Assembly (NCBI RefSeq): GCF_963678245.1
Contig: NZ_OY782774.1
Coordinates: 186,001-250,000, forward strand
DNA length: 64,000 nt
Direction of reading: 5' to 3'
From: an uncultured Sunxiuqinia sp.
GTDB taxonomy: Bacteria; Bacteroidota; Bacteroidia; Bacteroidales; Prolixibacteraceae
This document shows, piece by piece, positions 45,019 through 53,192 of this stretch. The stretch's first letter is position 1. Every line of letters begins with the position of its first letter. The notes below the pieces were generated by a model, which worked only from the letters and a program-made list of their open reading frames with translations, did not search any database and was not told where the DNA came from. A program made the position numbers and the translations under genes.

Positions 45019-45843
45019 ATGGCGAAACGACAAGCCGACTTAAAGGAAGCGCTAAACAAACCAAAGCAAATTGATGAGATTTTGGAGGAACAAATAGAGA
45101 TGGCGATGCATGAGCACAATCGTTCCAATCAAGATTTATTTTTATCAGCTATTTCCGCGGGATTAGATGTTGGATTCAGTGTTTTTCTAATGGCAGCTGT
45201 TTATTCACTTTTCGATGGTGTAATTCATCCTTCATATCTGCATGTTTTGCTGGCACTTGCGTATCCTTTGGGGTTTGTTTTTGTGGTTGTTGGTAAATCT
45301 GAATTGTTTACTGAGCATACAACATTAGCCGTAATTCCGGTTCTAAATAGAAATGCCAGTATTCGGAGTTTGATGGTGCTTTGGGGGATTATTTATTCCG
45401 GTAACTTATTAGGTGGTTACTTTTTTAGTTATCTACTTTCTATTCTCCCCATGCAACTGAAGGTTATTAATGTAGAATCATTTGCGGCGTTGGCATATAA
45501 GTTGGTTGATTATCAGTGGTATATAATTTTGTTGAGTGGCGTGCTGGCGGGCTGGTTAATGGGGTTGTTGTCTTGGCTAGTCACTTCATCACAAGAAACA
45601 ATTAGTCGTATTTTAATTATTATTCTTATAACAACTGTAATTGGAGTCGGCGGGCTGCATCATTCTATTGTTGGTTCGATAGAAATATTTACAGCTGTGT
45701 TAACCAGCAACAATATTACTTTATTCGATTATGGATTTGTACAGCTATGGGCTACCGTTGGTAATATCATTGGCGGGGTTGTGTTTGTAGCGTTTGTGAA
45801 ATTCAGCCATGTTAACCCCAGTCATAAACGTATTGGCAAGTAG
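45019..45843 (+). CDS. formate/nitrite transporter (FNT) superfamily membrane protein
   Basis: A 274-residue inner-membrane protein with an N-terminal soluble helix (EALNKPKQIDEILEEQIEMA) and about six membrane helices. FNT-type features are LFLSAISAGLDVGFSVFLMA in TM1, LALAYPLGFVFVVVGKSELF-TEHT after TM2 and GVLAGWLMGLLSWLVTSSQE in TM5. The extended N-terminus and TEHT motif are closer to the YfdC-like branch than to FocA/NirC. Substrate unknown; small monovalent anions such as formate or nitrite are possible. It lies upstream of the PDH-encapsulin operon but is separated from it by 629 bases. Confidence 0.88.
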   Translation: MAKRQADLKEALNKPKQIDEILEEQIEMAMHEHNRSNQDLFLSAISAGLDVGFSVFLMAAVYSLFDGVIHPSYLHVLLALAYPLGFVFVVVGKSELFTEHTTLAVIPVLNRNASIRSLMVLWGIIYSGNLLGGYFFSYLLSILPMQLKVINVESFAALAYKLVDYQWYIILLSGVLAGWLMGLLSWLVTSSQETISRILIIILITTVIGVGGLHHSIVGSIEIFTAVLTSNNITLFDYGFVQLWATVGNIIGGVVFVAFVKFSHVNPSHKRIGK

Positions 45844-46104
45844 GATTAATTCGTCACAATATCTATACCTATCAAAGTTCGAATTCTATTCTGCTCCGTT
45901 CTTAAAACTTGTAATTTACTCCTTGAAAGCCAAGTTTTACAGGAGGTGCCTATCCGTTTTCAAACTCGATGATTGTTCTTTTATGATAAATGTGAGGTTT
46001 AAACTTTGCTATGCTAATGTCTGCTCAACAACCTTCGTGTAAAATAGATCGTACACTGTTGGCTTTAACCGCTGTAATAGCAAACCATGTGTTGATTTTG
46101 ACCT

Positions 46105-46126
46105 TCTGGAATAGAGCTATTCCAGA
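46105..46126. promoter_or_regulatory. inverted repeat with 10-bp arms, candidate activator site
   Basis: TCTGGAATAG (46105-46114) and CTATTCCAGA (46117-46126) are perfect complements around a two-base centre. No T-run follows. It lies about 215 bases upstream of the sigma-54-like promoter, a distance at which bacterial enhancer-binding proteins often bind dyads. The enhancer role is inferred. Confidence 0.5.
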
Positions 46127-46340
46127 GAAGAGTAAATTGTATTTGATTTCGTGTAAAAAAAGAATTTGCAGAATTATCAATCAGCTTGATTGTAATTTGA
46201 CCGTTGTGGATTAATTACACGTTTCTTCTTTGAAATTCCACAATCAAAATAGGCGTTGAAGTATTGAAGGTTCGATGATTTATTCTGATCTTTTGTGATC
46301 TAGTTGTTTATCAGTGTTTTGAGCTAAGTAAAACTAATTA

Positions 46341-46356
46341 TGGTACGACGATTGCA
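46341..46356 (+). promoter_or_regulatory. sigma-54 (RpoN) type -24/-12 promoter of the aceE-encapsulin operon
   Basis: TGGTACG (46341-46347), four bases, TTGCA (46352-46356), then a T-run. Compared with the consensus TGGCACG-N4-TTGCW only one base differs, and the GG and GC dinucleotides are exactly ten bases apart, as required. Transcription would begin near 46367, leaving about 105 bases of leader before aceE. No TAnnTTTG box fits as well in this gap. Promoter use of a sigma-54 holoenzyme needs an ATPase activator, which is not encoded in this window. Confidence 0.65.
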
Positions 46357-46472
46357 TTTTTTACTGTAACTGAATTAAGTCTTTCAGGAAATATTGGTGG
46401 AAGAGCGATGAACTAGATCCTCAATTACCAGTCTTTTTTTTGCTACTCCTGTAGGATGTTAAAGAAGTAATT

Positions 46473-49136
46473 ATGACCGATAAAAGAAATAACACTTACG
46501 AAGTTGAAAATAAAGAATGGCTTGATTCCATTGATTACATCATTAAGAATGAAAGTAGTGAACGGGTTGAAGAATTGATGGAGCTTCTAAAAAGACGAAT
46601 TTATGAAAAGGGAATTCGCTTGCGGTCACATCTAAATACGCCATATATTAATACAATTCCGGAGGACAAGGAAGAAAGCTATCCCGGCGAACGCGAACTG
46701 GAGCGAAAAATTAAAAGTATTATTCGTTGGAACGCAATGGCAATGGTTGTTCAGGCCAATAAAAAGAAAGATGGCATTGGTGGCCATATTTCTACTTATG
46801 CCTCGTCAGCCACTTTGTACGAGGTGGGCTTCAATCATTTTTTCAAAGGTGGCGATAACGGTTCACCTGCCGACATTATTTATTTTCAGGGGCATGCTTC
46901 TCCCGGCATATATGCCCGTTCTTTTTTAGAAGGACGATTTTCGGAAGACCAATTGGAAAATTTTCGCAGAGAGATGGATCCAAAAGGTGGCTTAACTTCT
47001 TATCCTCACCCCCGCTTAATGCCCGACTATTGGCAGTTTCCGACTGTTTCAATGGGACTTGGGCCAATCATGGCTATTTACCAGGCACGTTTTAATCAAT
47101 ACATACAAGATAAAGGACTATTGGATGCTCCGGAGCAAAAGGTGTGGGCTTTCTTGGGAGATGGTGAAATGGATGAGCCGGAATCGATGGGAGCGTTAAC
47201 ATTGGCTTCGAGAGAGGAACTGGATAACCTTATTTTTGTGATTAACTGTAACCTCCAACGACTGGATGGGCCGGTGAGAGGGAATTCATCCATCATACAG
47301 GAACTGGAAGCAGCATTTAGAGGAGCCGGCTGGAATGTCATCAAGGTTATCTTGGGTGAAATGTGGGATCCGATCCTGAAAAAAGATAAAAACGGTTTGT
47401 TAGTCAAACGATTGGGAGAATTGGTTGACGGCGAACGTCAGAAGTTCTCAATCTCCGATGGCGACTACATTCGAAAAGAATTTTTTGGGAAAAGCGAGGA
47501 ATTGTTGAAGCTGGTGGAAGATTTGAGTGATGATGAGTTAAAAAAATTGCGTCGCGGCGGACACGATCCAGTTAAGGTATACAATGCATTTAAGTCGGCT
47601 ACCGAAACAAAAGGTATGCCGACTGTGGTTTTAACTCAAACTGTAAAAGGATATGGTTTGGGTGAAGCAGGAGAAGGGCGCAACATTACCCACCAGCAAA
47701 AGAAATTAAATGAAGAAGAATTGATGCATTTTCGCGATCGATTTGATATTCCTGTTTCAGATGATGAATTGGCCAGTGCTCCATTTTATAAACCGGACGA
47801 TAGTAGTGACGAGATTAAATATTTAAAAAAGCAACGCGAAAAACTGAATGGTTTTTTGCCTACCCGAAATCAAGATGCTGTTGATTTTAAAATGCCGGAA
47901 TCCGAGGTTTTTGATGAGTTTTTAAAGGGCTCCGGTAAACGCGAGGTTGCGACTACCATGGCCGCTGTTCAGTTATTGTCGAAGCTATTGAAAGACAAAA
48001 ATATTGGAAAATTGGTGGTTCCTATTGTGCCCGATGAGTCACGTACTTTTGGTATGGATGCGCTTTTTCGTCAGTCGTCAATCTATGCACATAAAGGGCA
48101 GTTATATGAACCGGTTGATCGAGATAGTTTATTGTATTACAAAGAGGCAAAAGATGGTGCTATTTTGGAAGAAGGAATTACTGAAGCTGGTTCCATGTCG
48201 TCATTTATAGCTGCAGGAACTGCTTATTCAACGCATCAAATCGCCTGCATCCCGTTTTACGTTTTCTATTCTATGTTCGGGTTTCAGCGCGTTGGCGACT
48301 TTATTTGGGCCGCTGCAGACGCCCGAGCCAAAGGTTTTATGTTGGGGGGTACTTCCGGTCGTACGACATTGGCAGGCGAAGGACTTCAGCATCAAGATGG
48401 ACAAAGTCACCTGACGGCTCTTACCGTTCCGTCTGTGCAAGCTTACGATCCGGCTTTTGCATATGAATTAGCCGTCATCATCAATGATGGTATGAAAAGA
48501 ATGTATGAAGACGGAGAAGATATTTTTTACTATATCTCCATTATGAATGAGAAGTACAAAATGCCCTCAATGCCCTCGCGAAAGGGAATTGAACAGGAGA
48601 TCATAAACGGCATGTACAAATTTAAAAGCAGCCAGAAAAACGAGCATAACCTGCACCTGCTAGGAAGCGGATCGATATTGAATGAGACATTGAAGGCTGC
48701 AGAAATCTTAAAAAAAGACTACAATATTTATCCCGAGGTATGGAGTGTAACTAGTTATAAAAAGCTTTACGACGATGCTATAGAAAGCGACCGTTTGAAT
48801 CGTATACAAGAAGAGACGAATCAAAAGACATACATCGAAAAGGCTGTGGGAGAAAAAGATGGAATTTTTATAGCTGCTACTGACTATGTGAAAGCGCTTC
48901 CATTGGCTGTATCCAAATGGTTTCCTGGATCGTTTGAAGCGTTGGGGACTGACGGTTACGGTTTTAGTGAGCATCGCGAGGAGTTGAGGGAGTTCTTTGA
49001 AGTGAGTGCGGAACATATTGTATGGAACGCTTTGGTCGCGCTCAATCGAAAAGGAAAAGTAACCAACAAAATACTGAATAAAGCACGTAAACAACTTAAT
49101 ATCGATGATGAAAAGAAATCACCAACCGGAAAATAG
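46473..49136 (+). CDS. aceE: pyruvate dehydrogenase E1 component, homodimeric type
   Basis: An 887-residue TPP enzyme that decarboxylates pyruvate and acetylates the lipoyl group of E2. It is the single-chain AceE type and not the alpha/beta pair that I would expect more often in this phylum. TPP-binding GDGEMDEPESMGALTLASRE starts at residue 229; His407 in RNITHQQKK falls at the same number as the E. coli catalytic His407. The central domain has DESRTFGMDALFRQSSIYAH and the C-terminal domain EALGTDGYGFSEHREELREF. The first 55 residues include the E2-binding helical part. It heads a forward run aceE-aceF-lpd-ferritin-encapsulin and stands behind a sigma-54-like promoter. Confidence 0.96.
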   Translation: MTDKRNNTYEVENKEWLDSIDYIIKNESSERVEELMELLKRRIYEKGIRLRSHLNTPYINTIPEDKEESYPGERELERKIKSIIRWNAMAMVVQANKKKDGIGGHISTYASSATLYEVGFNHFFKGGDNGSPADIIYFQGHASPGIYARSFLEGRFSEDQLENFRREMDPKGGLTSYPHPRLMPDYWQFPTVSMGLGPIMAIYQARFNQYIQDKGLLDAPEQKVWAFLGDGEMDEPESMGALTLASREELDNLIFVINCNLQRLDGPVRGNSSIIQELEAAFRGAGWNVIKVILGEMWDPILKKDKNGLLVKRLGELVDGERQKFSISDGDYIRKEFFGKSEELLKLVEDLSDDELKKLRRGGHDPVKVYNAFKSATETKGMPTVVLTQTVKGYGLGEAGEGRNITHQQKKLNEEELMHFRDRFDIPVSDDELASAPFYKPDDSSDEIKYLKKQREKLNGFLPTRNQDAVDFKMPESEVFDEFLKGSGKREVATTMAAVQLLSKLLKDKNIGKLVVPIVPDESRTFGMDALFRQSSIYAHKGQLYEPVDRDSLLYYKEAKDGAILEEGITEAGSMSSFIAAGTAYSTHQIACIPFYVFYSMFGFQRVGDFIWAAADARAKGFMLGGTSGRTTLAGEGLQHQDGQSHLTALTVPSVQAYDPAFAYELAVIINDGMKRMYEDGEDIFYYISIMNEKYKMPSMPSRKGIEQEIINGMYKFKSSQKNEHNLHLLGSGSILNETLKAAEILKKDYNIYPEVWSVTSYKKLYDDAIESDRLNRIQEETNQKTYIEKAVGEKDGIFIAATDYVKALPLAVSKWFPGSFEALGTDGYGFSEHREELREFFEVSAEHIVWNALVALNRKGKVTNKILNKARKQLNIDDEKKSPTGK

Positions 49137-49193
49137 CTCCATCAGTTGAAGCTGATTGAATAGAACTTGCGATTCGAATTAAAATTCAGAACC

Positions 49194-50543
49194 ATGAAAA
49201 AAGAAATAAAAGTACCAGATATAGCCGAAAATGTAGAAACAGGCCTGATCGCCGGAATTCTAGTTTCAAAAGGAGATAAAGTAGTAGAAGATCAATCGGT
49301 TGTTGAGATCGAGACAGACAAGGCGACGACCGATATTCCCTCACCATTTGTAGGAACTGTAAATGAAATTAAAGTGAGTGAAGGAGATGAAGTGGAAGTC
49401 AATCAAGTGATCATGATCATTGAGACTGAAGGAGAGGAGAGCCAGGATAATGAAGAAGATGAGAGTGATGATGAAGCTTCCGACCAGGATAAAGAAAATA
49501 AGAAATCAGCCGAAAAAGAAGAGCAAGTAGACGATTCGGATTCAGATTCGGAAGAAGAAGAGACCGATGAGGAGGAAGATGGCTTAAAGGAAAAGTCATC
49601 CGGGAAAGAAAAGAATGATCAGAGCGACATTCCGGCTTCTCCTTCTGTGCGGCGTTTAGCTCGTGAAAAAGATATCGATTTAGACCAGGTTGAAGGCACC
49701 GGCCCATCGGGTAGAATAACGACAGAAGATGTTGAGCAATTTGCTGGAAAATCGGATTCAGACCAGGCGAATGACGATGACAAAAAAGCAAATAAGACGA
49801 AAGAATCGAAAAGGGAAAAGGAGCTATCAACCGACTTTGCAAAGTGGGGATTGATTTCGATGGAACCCATGAATAACATCCGTAAGGAAACAGCTAAAAA
49901 TGTTCAGCAAGCCTGGCAGACTGTACCACATGTGACCCAGTTTGATGAAGCTGATATTACCAATTTGGAAAACTTCAGAAAGCAGAATCAGGATAAAATT
50001 GCTAAAAGTGGTGGAAAACTTACCGTGACAGCTTTATTATTAAAAATTGCGAGTTTGGCATTACAGCGTTTTCCCCGGTTCAATGCAAGTTTGGATGAAG
50101 AAAATAACCAGATTGTTTATAAGCACTATTACCATATTGGTATTGCTGTAGATACGTCGCAAGGTTTATTGGTTCCGGTGATTCGTGATGTCAATAAAAA
50201 ATCGTTGAGTGAATTGGCGGCCGAATTGAGCGAAATGGCTGAAAAAGCTCGCGATAAAAAAATATCATCTGACGAAATGCAGGGGGGAAGTTTCACCATT
50301 TCCAATTTGGGAGGAATTGGAGGAACGCAATTTACACCAATTGTTTACTCGCCTCAGGTGGCAATTTTAGGTGTTTCTCGTAGTCAATACAAGCAAGTAT
50401 TGGTGAACGACGAATTTGAACAACGATTGGTTATACCGCTTTCACTGTCTTACGATCATCGTGTGATTGATGGAGCTGATGGAGCGCGGTTTTTACGTTG
50501 GATATGCGATGTGATTGAAGATCCGTTTTCTATTCTGCAATAA
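49194..50543 (+). CDS. aceF: pyruvate dehydrogenase E2, dihydrolipoamide acetyltransferase
   Basis: A 449-residue E2. One lipoyl domain (1-80; EIETDKATTD, lipoyl Lys43) is joined by a strikingly acidic linker (about residues 83-145, long Glu/Asp/Ser runs such as EEEETDEEEDG) to the E1/E3-binding domain (ASPSVRRLAREKDIDLDQVE then GTGPSGRITTEDV). The catalytic domain follows, with SYDHRVIDGADG holding His422 and Asp426. It transfers acetyl to CoA and forms the core of the complex. A TTG upstream extends the frame to 49167; the ATG at 49194 (MKKEIKVPDIAE) is the proper start. The E2 tail ends in FSILQ, without any cargo-loading peptide. Confidence 0.95.
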   Translation: MKKEIKVPDIAENVETGLIAGILVSKGDKVVEDQSVVEIETDKATTDIPSPFVGTVNEIKVSEGDEVEVNQVIMIIETEGEESQDNEEDESDDEASDQDKENKKSAEKEEQVDDSDSDSEEEETDEEEDGLKEKSSGKEKNDQSDIPASPSVRRLAREKDIDLDQVEGTGPSGRITTEDVEQFAGKSDSDQANDDDKKANKTKESKREKELSTDFAKWGLISMEPMNNIRKETAKNVQQAWQTVPHVTQFDEADITNLENFRKQNQDKIAKSGGKLTVTALLLKIASLALQRFPRFNASLDEENNQIVYKHYYHIGIAVDTSQGLLVPVIRDVNKKSLSELAAELSEMAEKARDKKISSDEMQGGSFTISNLGGIGGTQFTPIVYSPQVAILGVSRSQYKQVLVNDEFEQRLVIPLSLSYDHRVIDGADGARFLRWICDVIEDPFSILQ

Positions 50544-50557
50544 AAAAGGAAACGAAT

Positions 50558-51982
50558 ATGAAAGATAATAAAATACACGAATTAGTAATTATTGGCGCTG
50601 GCCCCGGAGGTTACCGTGCAGCTTTCATGGCTGCAGATCTTGGGCTGAAAGTTACCCTGGTTGATCCTGAAATCAACCCGGGAGGAGTTTGCCTGTACCG
50701 CGGTTGTATCCCAACCAAAGCGTTGTTGCACTTATCGAAGATTAAAAAGGAAGCAGCTGATGCAGAAGAGATGGGGCTAAAGTTTAGCTCTCCGGAAATT
50801 GATCTGAAAAAAATAGCTTCCTGGAAAAACGACGTAGTGAAGAAATTAACTGGTGGGCTGGGACAGTTGGTGAAAGCGAGAAAGATAAATTACGTGAAAG
50901 CATACGCCAAATTCATCGATTCAAAGAATTTGGAGCTGAAATTTAAAAATGGTGATATTGAAAAAATCACGTTTGAACATGCTATCGTTGCTACTGGATC
51001 CCAACCAATTGAAATACCTGAGATTGAGTTTGATCAATCAGGAATTTGGAATTCAGCTGAAGCCTTGGAATTGAAAGGGATTCCGGATAAACTGTTAATC
51101 GTTGGCGGTGGATATATCGGCCTGGAAATGGCTACTATTTATCAGGCTTTAGGTGCTAAGGTGTCGATTGTTGAGTTAACCGACGACTTTATGCCCGGTA
51201 TGGATAAAGACTTGGTTGCAGCGTATAAGAAACTTTCGAAGGGAACATTTTCGGACGTGTTTTTGGAAACCAAAGTCACGAAGGTGGATAAACACGGTAA
51301 AAAGAAACAGGTCACATTTGAATCGAAGAAAAAGGAAACCTTTCGCAAGCAATTTGATCGGGTGCTGGTAGCTGTTGGTCAAAAACCAAATACCAAAGGT
51401 TTAGGACTAAATAAAATCGCTGCGGAGCTGGATGATAAGGGCTTTATCAAAGTAAACGATAAACAGGAAACAACAGCAAAAGATGTATTTGCGATAGGCG
51501 ATGTGGTTGGTGCACCTTTACTGGCGCATAAAGCAAGCTACGAAGGCATGGTTGCCGCAGAAGTAATTGCAGGGGAAAAGTCGACTAACGATGCTAAAGT
51601 AATTCCGGCGGTGATTTACACCGAGCCTGAAATTGCAACCTGTGGACTGAGTGAAAAAGAAGCAAAAGAAAAAGGTGTTAAATACAAAGCCGTAAAATTT
51701 CCGTGGACTGCATCAGGCAGGGCGGTAGCGATGCATGCTGCCGGAGGATTTACCAAGCTTTTAATTAATCCGGAAAATGAACGGATTCTTGGTGCAGGCA
51801 TCGTTGGGAAAAACGCCGGCGACATGATTTCGGAATTGGCCTTGGCCATAGAAATGGCAGCCACCGCACAAGACGTGGCTTTAACCATTCATCCGCACCC
51901 AACGCTTAGCGAAACTATTATGGAAACTGCCGAAATATTTTACGGAAATCCTGCGCACACCTTTGTGAAAAAGAAAAAATAA
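50558..51982 (+). CDS. lpd: dihydrolipoamide dehydrogenase (E3)
   Basis: A 474-residue flavoenzyme that reoxidises lipoamide with NAD+. FAD motif VIIGAGPGGYRAAFMA near the N-terminus; redox-active Cys45 and Cys50 in GGVCLYRGCIPTK; NAD motif KLLIVGGGYIGLEMATIYQA; and the second FAD motif AIGDVVGAPLLAHKASYEG. The C-terminal His-Glu pair is in TIHPHPTLSETIMETAE. It starts 14 bases after aceF and 34 bases before the ferritin gene, so it probably serves the same PDH complex, though it could also serve other 2-oxoacid dehydrogenases. Confidence 0.96.
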   Translation: MKDNKIHELVIIGAGPGGYRAAFMAADLGLKVTLVDPEINPGGVCLYRGCIPTKALLHLSKIKKEAADAEEMGLKFSSPEIDLKKIASWKNDVVKKLTGGLGQLVKARKINYVKAYAKFIDSKNLELKFKNGDIEKITFEHAIVATGSQPIEIPEIEFDQSGIWNSAEALELKGIPDKLLIVGGGYIGLEMATIYQALGAKVSIVELTDDFMPGMDKDLVAAYKKLSKGTFSDVFLETKVTKVDKHGKKKQVTFESKKKETFRKQFDRVLVAVGQKPNTKGLGLNKIAAELDDKGFIKVNDKQETTAKDVFAIGDVVGAPLLAHKASYEGMVAAEVIAGEKSTNDAKVIPAVIYTEPEIATCGLSEKEAKEKGVKYKAVKFPWTASGRAVAMHAAGGFTKLLINPENERILGAGIVGKNAGDMISELALAIEMAATAQDVALTIHPHPTLSETIMETAEIFYGNPAHTFVKKKK

Positions 51983-52016
51983 TTGATCAGAATACAAACC
52001 AAAAAAAAACAGAACG

Positions 52017-52307
52017 ATGCAAAACTATCATGAACCACCTCAGGATTTAACTGATGAAACACGCGACTATGTTCGTGCATTGGTTTCGTTGAAAGAAGAA
52101 ATTGAAGCTATCGATTGGTATCAACAGCGACTATCGGTCACAAAGGATCAACAACTTAAAAAAATATTAGAGCATAACCGCGACGAAGAAATGGAGCATG
52201 CCTGTATGGCTTTAGAATGGCTCCGAAGAAACATGAAAGGCTGGGATGACCATTTGAGAACCTACCTTTTTACAGAAAAAGATATTGTGAAACTTGAAGA
52301 TGACTAA
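52017..52307 (+). CDS. encapsulated ferritin (EncFtn) lacking a cargo-loading tail
   Basis: A 96-residue two-helix ferritin-like protein of the EncFtn family. The ferroxidase residues known from Rhodospirillum rubrum EncFtn all have counterparts: Glu27, Glu28, Glu30 and Trp34 in EEIEAIDWYQQR, and Glu58 and His61 in HNRDEEMEHACMALEWLRRN; the conserved HLRTYLFTE ends the fold. It should oxidise Fe(II) and pass ferric iron into the encapsulin lumen. Unlike R. rubrum EncFtn, which goes on for about 40 more residues to a C-terminal loading peptide, this protein stops at KDIVKLEDD. It overlaps or abuts the encapsulin gene and follows lpd closely. Confidence 0.93.
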   Translation: MQNYHEPPQDLTDETRDYVRALVSLKEEIEAIDWYQQRLSVTKDQQLKKILEHNRDEEMEHACMALEWLRRNMKGWDDHLRTYLFTEKDIVKLEDD

Positions 52308-52320
52308 AAAGAAAAACATC

Positions 52321-53130
52321 ATGAATATTTTAAAAAAATCAATTGCTCCAATAACTGATAAAGCCTGGGAAGAAATATCCGACAGGACCAATGAAATATT
52401 GAAGACCTATCTTACAGGACGAAAATTTATAGATATCGATGGCCCGAACGGACTGGAAATGGGAGGAGTATCAACCGGGCGTCTAGTAACACCAGAAAAA
52501 CAAACCAGTGAAGGTATTAACTATGGAATCCGGGAAGTTCTTCCTTTTGTTGAAAATCGCAAACCATTTGAATTGGATGTTTGGGAACTGGATAATATTG
52601 AACGTGGGGCTAAAGATGTAGACCTTTCGCCACTGGAAGATGCTGTGAAAGAAGTGGCCTTTTTTGAAGAAAAGGTGATTTATAAAGGATTTTCTCCAAT
52701 TAAAATAAAAGGTTTGGAGCCTTCAGCAAAAAGTGATCCGGTAGATATACCTGACAATACAAATGCTTTTTTAAAAGAGCTCGGACGACAAGTATTGAAA
52801 CTGAGTCAAAATGGAGTAGAAGGTCCTTACTCTTTAGTTATCAATGCCGAACAGTGGCTCAACTTGATTAAACTATCCGAAGGTTATCCCATTTCGATGC
52901 AACTCAAAGAAATATTGGGTGGAAATGTGATTGTCAATCAGTCCAATGAACACTCCTTTTTAGTTTCAGAAAGAGGTGGAGATTATGAATTGATTCAAGG
53001 ACAGGATATTACCTTGGGATATGATAGTCACGATACCGAAAAGGTAAAACTGTATCTCACTGCTTCATTTACGTTTCGGGTAATTAGCCCCGAAGCAATC
53101 GTTGTCTTTAAAAGTAAGAAAAAAGAGTAA
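52321..53130 (+). CDS. family 1 encapsulin shell protein
   Basis: A 269-residue HK97-fold shell protein that closely follows the Thermotoga maritima encapsulin pattern from MNILKKSIAPITDKAWEEIS through GRKFIDIDGPNGLEMGG, LDVWELDNIERGAKDVDLSP, EEKVIYKGFSPIKIKGL, QNGVEGPYSLVINAEQWLNL and SERGGDYELIQGQDITLGY to FTFRVISPEAIVVFK. Such proteins form closed protein nanocompartments, typically 60 subunits. The frame opens at 52291; an ATG at 52300 overlapping the ferritin stop by 8 bases would add seven basic residues (MTKKKNI), but the ATG at 52321 fits the family start. It lies in the PDH operon behind its probable cargo gene. Confidence 0.95.
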   Translation: MNILKKSIAPITDKAWEEISDRTNEILKTYLTGRKFIDIDGPNGLEMGGVSTGRLVTPEKQTSEGINYGIREVLPFVENRKPFELDVWELDNIERGAKDVDLSPLEDAVKEVAFFEEKVIYKGFSPIKIKGLEPSAKSDPVDIPDNTNAFLKELGRQVLKLSQNGVEGPYSLVINAEQWLNLIKLSEGYPISMQLKEILGGNVIVNQSNEHSFLVSERGGDYELIQGQDITLGYDSHDTEKVKLYLTASFTFRVISPEAIVVFKSKKKE

Positions 53131-53192
53131 TTGATTTTAAGAAGATTGAATCTGATTTCGCTAGCAATTTTAAAAAAGAAAGGAACAATACA

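Larger units (their letters stand above)
45844..46472. other. long regulatory intergenic region upstream of aceE
   Basis: A 629-base gap. It holds an end-of-gene hairpin (AAAACTTG 45904-45911 with CAAGTTTT 45931-45938), the dyad at 46105-46126 and the sigma-54-like promoter at 46341-46356. An open frame at 46011-46214 has no recognisable protein and poor composition; I do not call it. Confidence 0.65.

Noticed and set aside
44767-45033. Reverse-strand frame of 88 codons between the SDR and FNT genes.
   Set aside because: It overlaps the start of the FNT gene and has an implausible Arg/Tyr/Phe-rich sequence without a domain.
46011-46214. Open frame of 67 codons upstream of aceE.
   Set aside because: No recognisable domain, unlikely composition, and it overlaps the dyad at 46105-46126.
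49141-49156. Small hairpin ATCAG/CTGAT between aceE and aceF.
   Set aside because: Only five base pairs with no T-run; too weak to call a terminator, so aceE and aceF are treated as cotranscribed.
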